64,000 bases of DNA from contig JAACJO010000019.1 in NCBI GenBank assembly GCA_013368445.1, positions 682,001 to 746,000 on the forward strand, in the 5' to 3' direction. Within the stretch, counting starts at the first letter, position 1, and the number at the start of each line of letters is the position of its first letter. The notes beneath the pieces are model-generated. The model was not told where the DNA came from. It did no database searches and saw only the letters and a program-made list of their open reading frames with translations. A program made the position numbers and the translations under genes. Source of the stretch: Leucocoprinus leucothites. Lineage: Eukaryota > Basidiomycota > Agaricomycetes > Agaricales > Agaricaceae. Positions 61,186-64,000 of the stretch are shown here, one piece after another.

Positions 61186-64000
61186 ATGTATCCAAAGCTA
61201 TCCGAAAGATGTCGAGTTTCTGATGTTGAAACCAGTGCCAAAAGGCCGCGTGGGTCCACCAGCGAAACCACACTGTAAGTCAAAGCTTGATAAATTCGAG
61301 AAAAAGCGGTCGCTGACCCACAAGCAGGTGTACGGTTTGTTTACGGACCATGACCGGGGAAAACGGCACCGCCCACAGCGCATGCACGAGAACTTTTACA
61401 TACTGCACTTTTGACAATGGCAGCGTGAAGATGAAAGTCAAACGCGACAAGAGGACGCACATGCTGACGTGCCCACGATGTCAGGTCCACTTCCATTCAA
61501 CAAACGAAATCAACGTACGCACTCACCAAGCTGGAAACAGAGGCACTGATGAAAAAAATAATAATCCAGGTACACACCAGCACCTGCAAGGGACAATCAT
61601 TGGTAGTTCAGCCAACTCCACTAGCGGGACCGCGCACAGCTCAACAGGCACCACCTCCACCAGCCCACGAGATCGGCGATTCAACCCCCCTGGCCGCAAT
61701 ATCTCAAACCCCGCCATCACGACCAAGGTCCATCCCCGAAACCATCTCTCCATCACCAGAAACAGCACCCCCGTCGCCGACTCGCAATGCTGAGCCACCC
61801 CAGCAAGACAAAATCGCCAACTCACCCACCAACACCTTGCAGACGCCACTCCTGAATACGTATGGCCTTGTCGTAAACACCAAATACAGGATCCTCATAT
61901 GCCTCAAATGCCGTAGTGTCATTGACCCTATGAACGTCCGGCAGCATTTCATCAATCAGCACAAGGATTTCGCAGCACCACTCGACCTCCAAGAGCTCAT
62001 CACGGCCGAGTCTCTCGAACGATACCGAGGTCTCACAAATGACCCGCCTTGCCCAATGCAACCCGTCGATCCCATCAACGAGCTCGGCCCTCCAAAGAAT
62101 TATCTCCTTTGCACGTCCTGCCACCGCTGCTACAAAAACAAAGAGTCATTCAGAAAACACGTCTGCGACTCTGATTCCCCACGATCCAGACCGTCACCGG
62201 CACAACGATGGGTGCAGAACACTTCGAGCCCCTGGTTTCCAGTCAAGCCACAACCAGCTGAGCGCCCTGCCCACATTACGCCGTGGATGTTGTATCAAGA
62301 GCAGTATCGAAGTGAAAAACCGCCAGCGGATGAAGAAGCTGCCCGATCACAAGATTTTCGGATCCTACACCAGCTTCTGCGCAAAGAACGCTGGCTCGAG
62401 TATGTCGAAGGTTATCGGCATGAGGACTTGATGCCCCTTGTCAAATATTCCACCCTCGATGTCACGTATGGTACTCTCTGCACTCATATACATGCATTTT
62501 TCGCTACAACACAAAACTCGTTCGATTCCTACCACCTCCGAAGAATTGTCAGTGTTCGACCTGCAGAAGAACATGATGAGAAGCGCATCCGACACCATGC
62601 AGATGTGAACCCGAAAACGCTCAAGAAATACGCCAGGACTGTTGCCGCTCTCATCGTCTTCATAAACAGGATTGCTTTTGACCACGACACACCATACAAG
62701 TTCCACATACCGCCAGAAATATCAGCTACGTGTAGAGACCTCATCCAGCACCTCTCACCGCCACGGGACTCAGCGGCAGATGAGATGAGCGAAGGAGAGG
62801 ACGAAGAAGAGCTTGAAAAAGGGTCAGGAGATGTGAGTGACGAGAGCGATGAAGAGGTCATCATCACTCAGCCTGTTGGCTTGGAATCTCAAACACCAGT
62901 ACCACACTCGACGCCAACAATTCAGCAAAAACTTACCAGCCTGCTATACCTCCTCTTCACCCAGGCACCGACCGATGAACACCCCGGAAAACTATTCAGT
63001 CCAATCGCTCACTTTATTATCGTCTCGTCACTTCGAAAAAATGGCGACTGGGCTGCCGGAAATACCATAACCCCTCAGATTGCCCACCTACTCTTCACTG
63101 GTCGACTTGTTTTTGCTTGGAGAGTAAAGCAGCTTGCAAAGGAACACTCGACCAATTACTCAAAGTGAGCACAAACCATAGCCTATGAGCGAGACTGTGC
63201 TTATCCCTCCTACAGTGCTTTTTCCCAAATCGAGCATTACTTGAACGAAAAGTCTGAAACCATGATGCCGTACCTATACCTCCTCAAACGTGGCATCGGG
63301 GGTGTCGACTCAGCTGAAGAATCGACATTGTTCTTCAACGCACCCGATCTCTCAGGGACTTCAGTAATCATCGAAGACAAAACCCTCAATGTAACCCAAA
63401 TCGGCGACCTTCACAAGCGCGCAACCCTCGAAATCGAACAAGAGATCAATGAACTAACCTTCCATGATCCCACGTTCGCCATAACACCCGAAATGCACAT
63501 CCACGACGATCCGCATGAGAGAGCATCTGGATACTCATTTGTAGTTGACAAGCGCAATCCTTGGAACAAGCAAAAGTCGCTCGCACAGTACATCTTTGAA
63601 ACTCCAGAGCTATTTTCCAAGTATGCATACATTACGCCTCGAGGAAAGGTCTCCTGGTATCCGACACAAATCGCCACACAACTGAAGAGAATCTTCAAAC
63701 TACAAGAGAAAATCATATGCAATATTATACTTAGCTATGGCGAACCAGCACGAGGAAGTGAGTTAGCGTCGCATCTCCTCGCAAATGTGAGCGGGGGTTC
63801 AATACGCAATTTCTTCGTCCTATTTGGGCTACCTGTCCTTCGTGCATCTTGGAGCAAATCCACCAGCATAAACGACTCCGATAAACCCATCTGCCGAATT
63901 CCACACCTGCCAATTGGAAGCCAGTTCATCCGTTTCCTCGCCTTCCTACGACCCCTCTATCTCACGTGGCAGGAATACCTGACACCAACAATGTCGTTCA
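61186..64000 (+). CDS. OrsD-type zinc-finger protein of the subtelomeric-helicase kind, 5' part (partial)
   Basis: Exons 61186-61274, 61328-61514, 61570-63164 and 63216 to the window end join in frame. The N-terminus holds a set of Cys/His pairs (LCTVCLRTM, HSACTRTFTYC, LTCPRCQVHFHS). A Pro/Ser-rich linker follows, then an OrsD-like (DUF3505) double finger: YRILICLKCRSVIDP, then VRQHFINQHK, and YLLCTSCHRCYKN with FRKHVC. After an acidic stretch (GEDEEELEKGSGD) comes a long region ending in EPARGSELASHLL, GSIRNFFVLFGLPVLRASWS and FIRFLAFLRPLYLTWQEYL. In basidiomycetes this arrangement usually precedes a DEAD/DEAH or RecQ-like helicase domain, which would lie outside this window. The start at 61186 is the first ATG in the exon frame; a further upstream exon cannot be excluded. 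No stop is reached. Confidence 0.7.

Noticed and set aside
1..64000. Transposon ends, LTRs or CRISPR arrays
   Set aside because: No long terminal or inverted repeats with a transposase or reverse transcriptase, and no regularly spaced short repeats, were seen; the repeats found are explained by the gene-block duplication.

Overview
The window looks like nuclear DNA of a filamentous basidiomycete, probably an agaricomycete. The recognisable genes are cut by many short introns (about 45-70 nt, GT..AG, one GC..AG). They belong to families common in mushroom-forming fungi: a NACHT NTPase, a fungal O-methyltransferase, the uracil-catabolism protein URC1, a BTB protein, and an OrsD-type zinc-finger protein of the kind seen with subtelomeric helicases. 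No bacterial operons, rRNA, tRNA or CRISPR arrays were found.

Layout. 1-3.0 kb: possible exons of an unknown gene and an O-methyltransferase (-). 3.9-6.4 kb: a complete six-exon NACHT gene (+). 8.0-9.2 kb: a RING-like protein with a hydrophobic C-terminal tail (-). 9.7-44.3 kb: five complete-looking genes related to the cytoplasmic 5'-3' exoribonuclease XRN1, all on the minus strand, here called A (9.7-14.7), B (17.0-21.9), C (24.9-29.8), D (30.3-35.4) and E (39.7-44.3). Between A, B and C lie two truncated 3' pieces of a D-type XRN gene, each fused at the same junction to a 3'-truncated piece of the RING-like gene. The block RING 5' part / XRN (A-type) / XRN 3' part (D-type) has therefore been tandemly repeated, with a period of about 7.3-7.8 kb. 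A Ser/Pro-rich protein gene (+) separates D from E. 44.6-46.4 kb: a six-transmembrane voltage-gated-type potassium channel (+), head to head with E. 48.6-49.7 kb: BTB protein. 52.2-54.2 kb: URC1. 54.6-59.0 kb: small or unrecognised genes. 59.2-61.1 kb: low-complexity DNA. 61.2 kb to the end: the 5' part of an OrsD-type protein that runs off the window.

The main point of interest is the XRN1 array. D has the canonical XRN1 nuclease residues. A, B and C keep most metal-binding acidic residues, but the conserved block that reads the 5'-monophosphate of the RNA has been replaced without a length change in A and B and with a short deletion downstream of the pocket in C. B and E carry Lys in place of the second Glu of the PGEGEHK catalytic motif. 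The reading frames of the large exons are nevertheless open, so these may be diverged RNA-binding or exonuclease proteins, or inactive paralogues, rather than simple debris. Any role in RNA decay, RNAi or defence against mycoviruses is inference.
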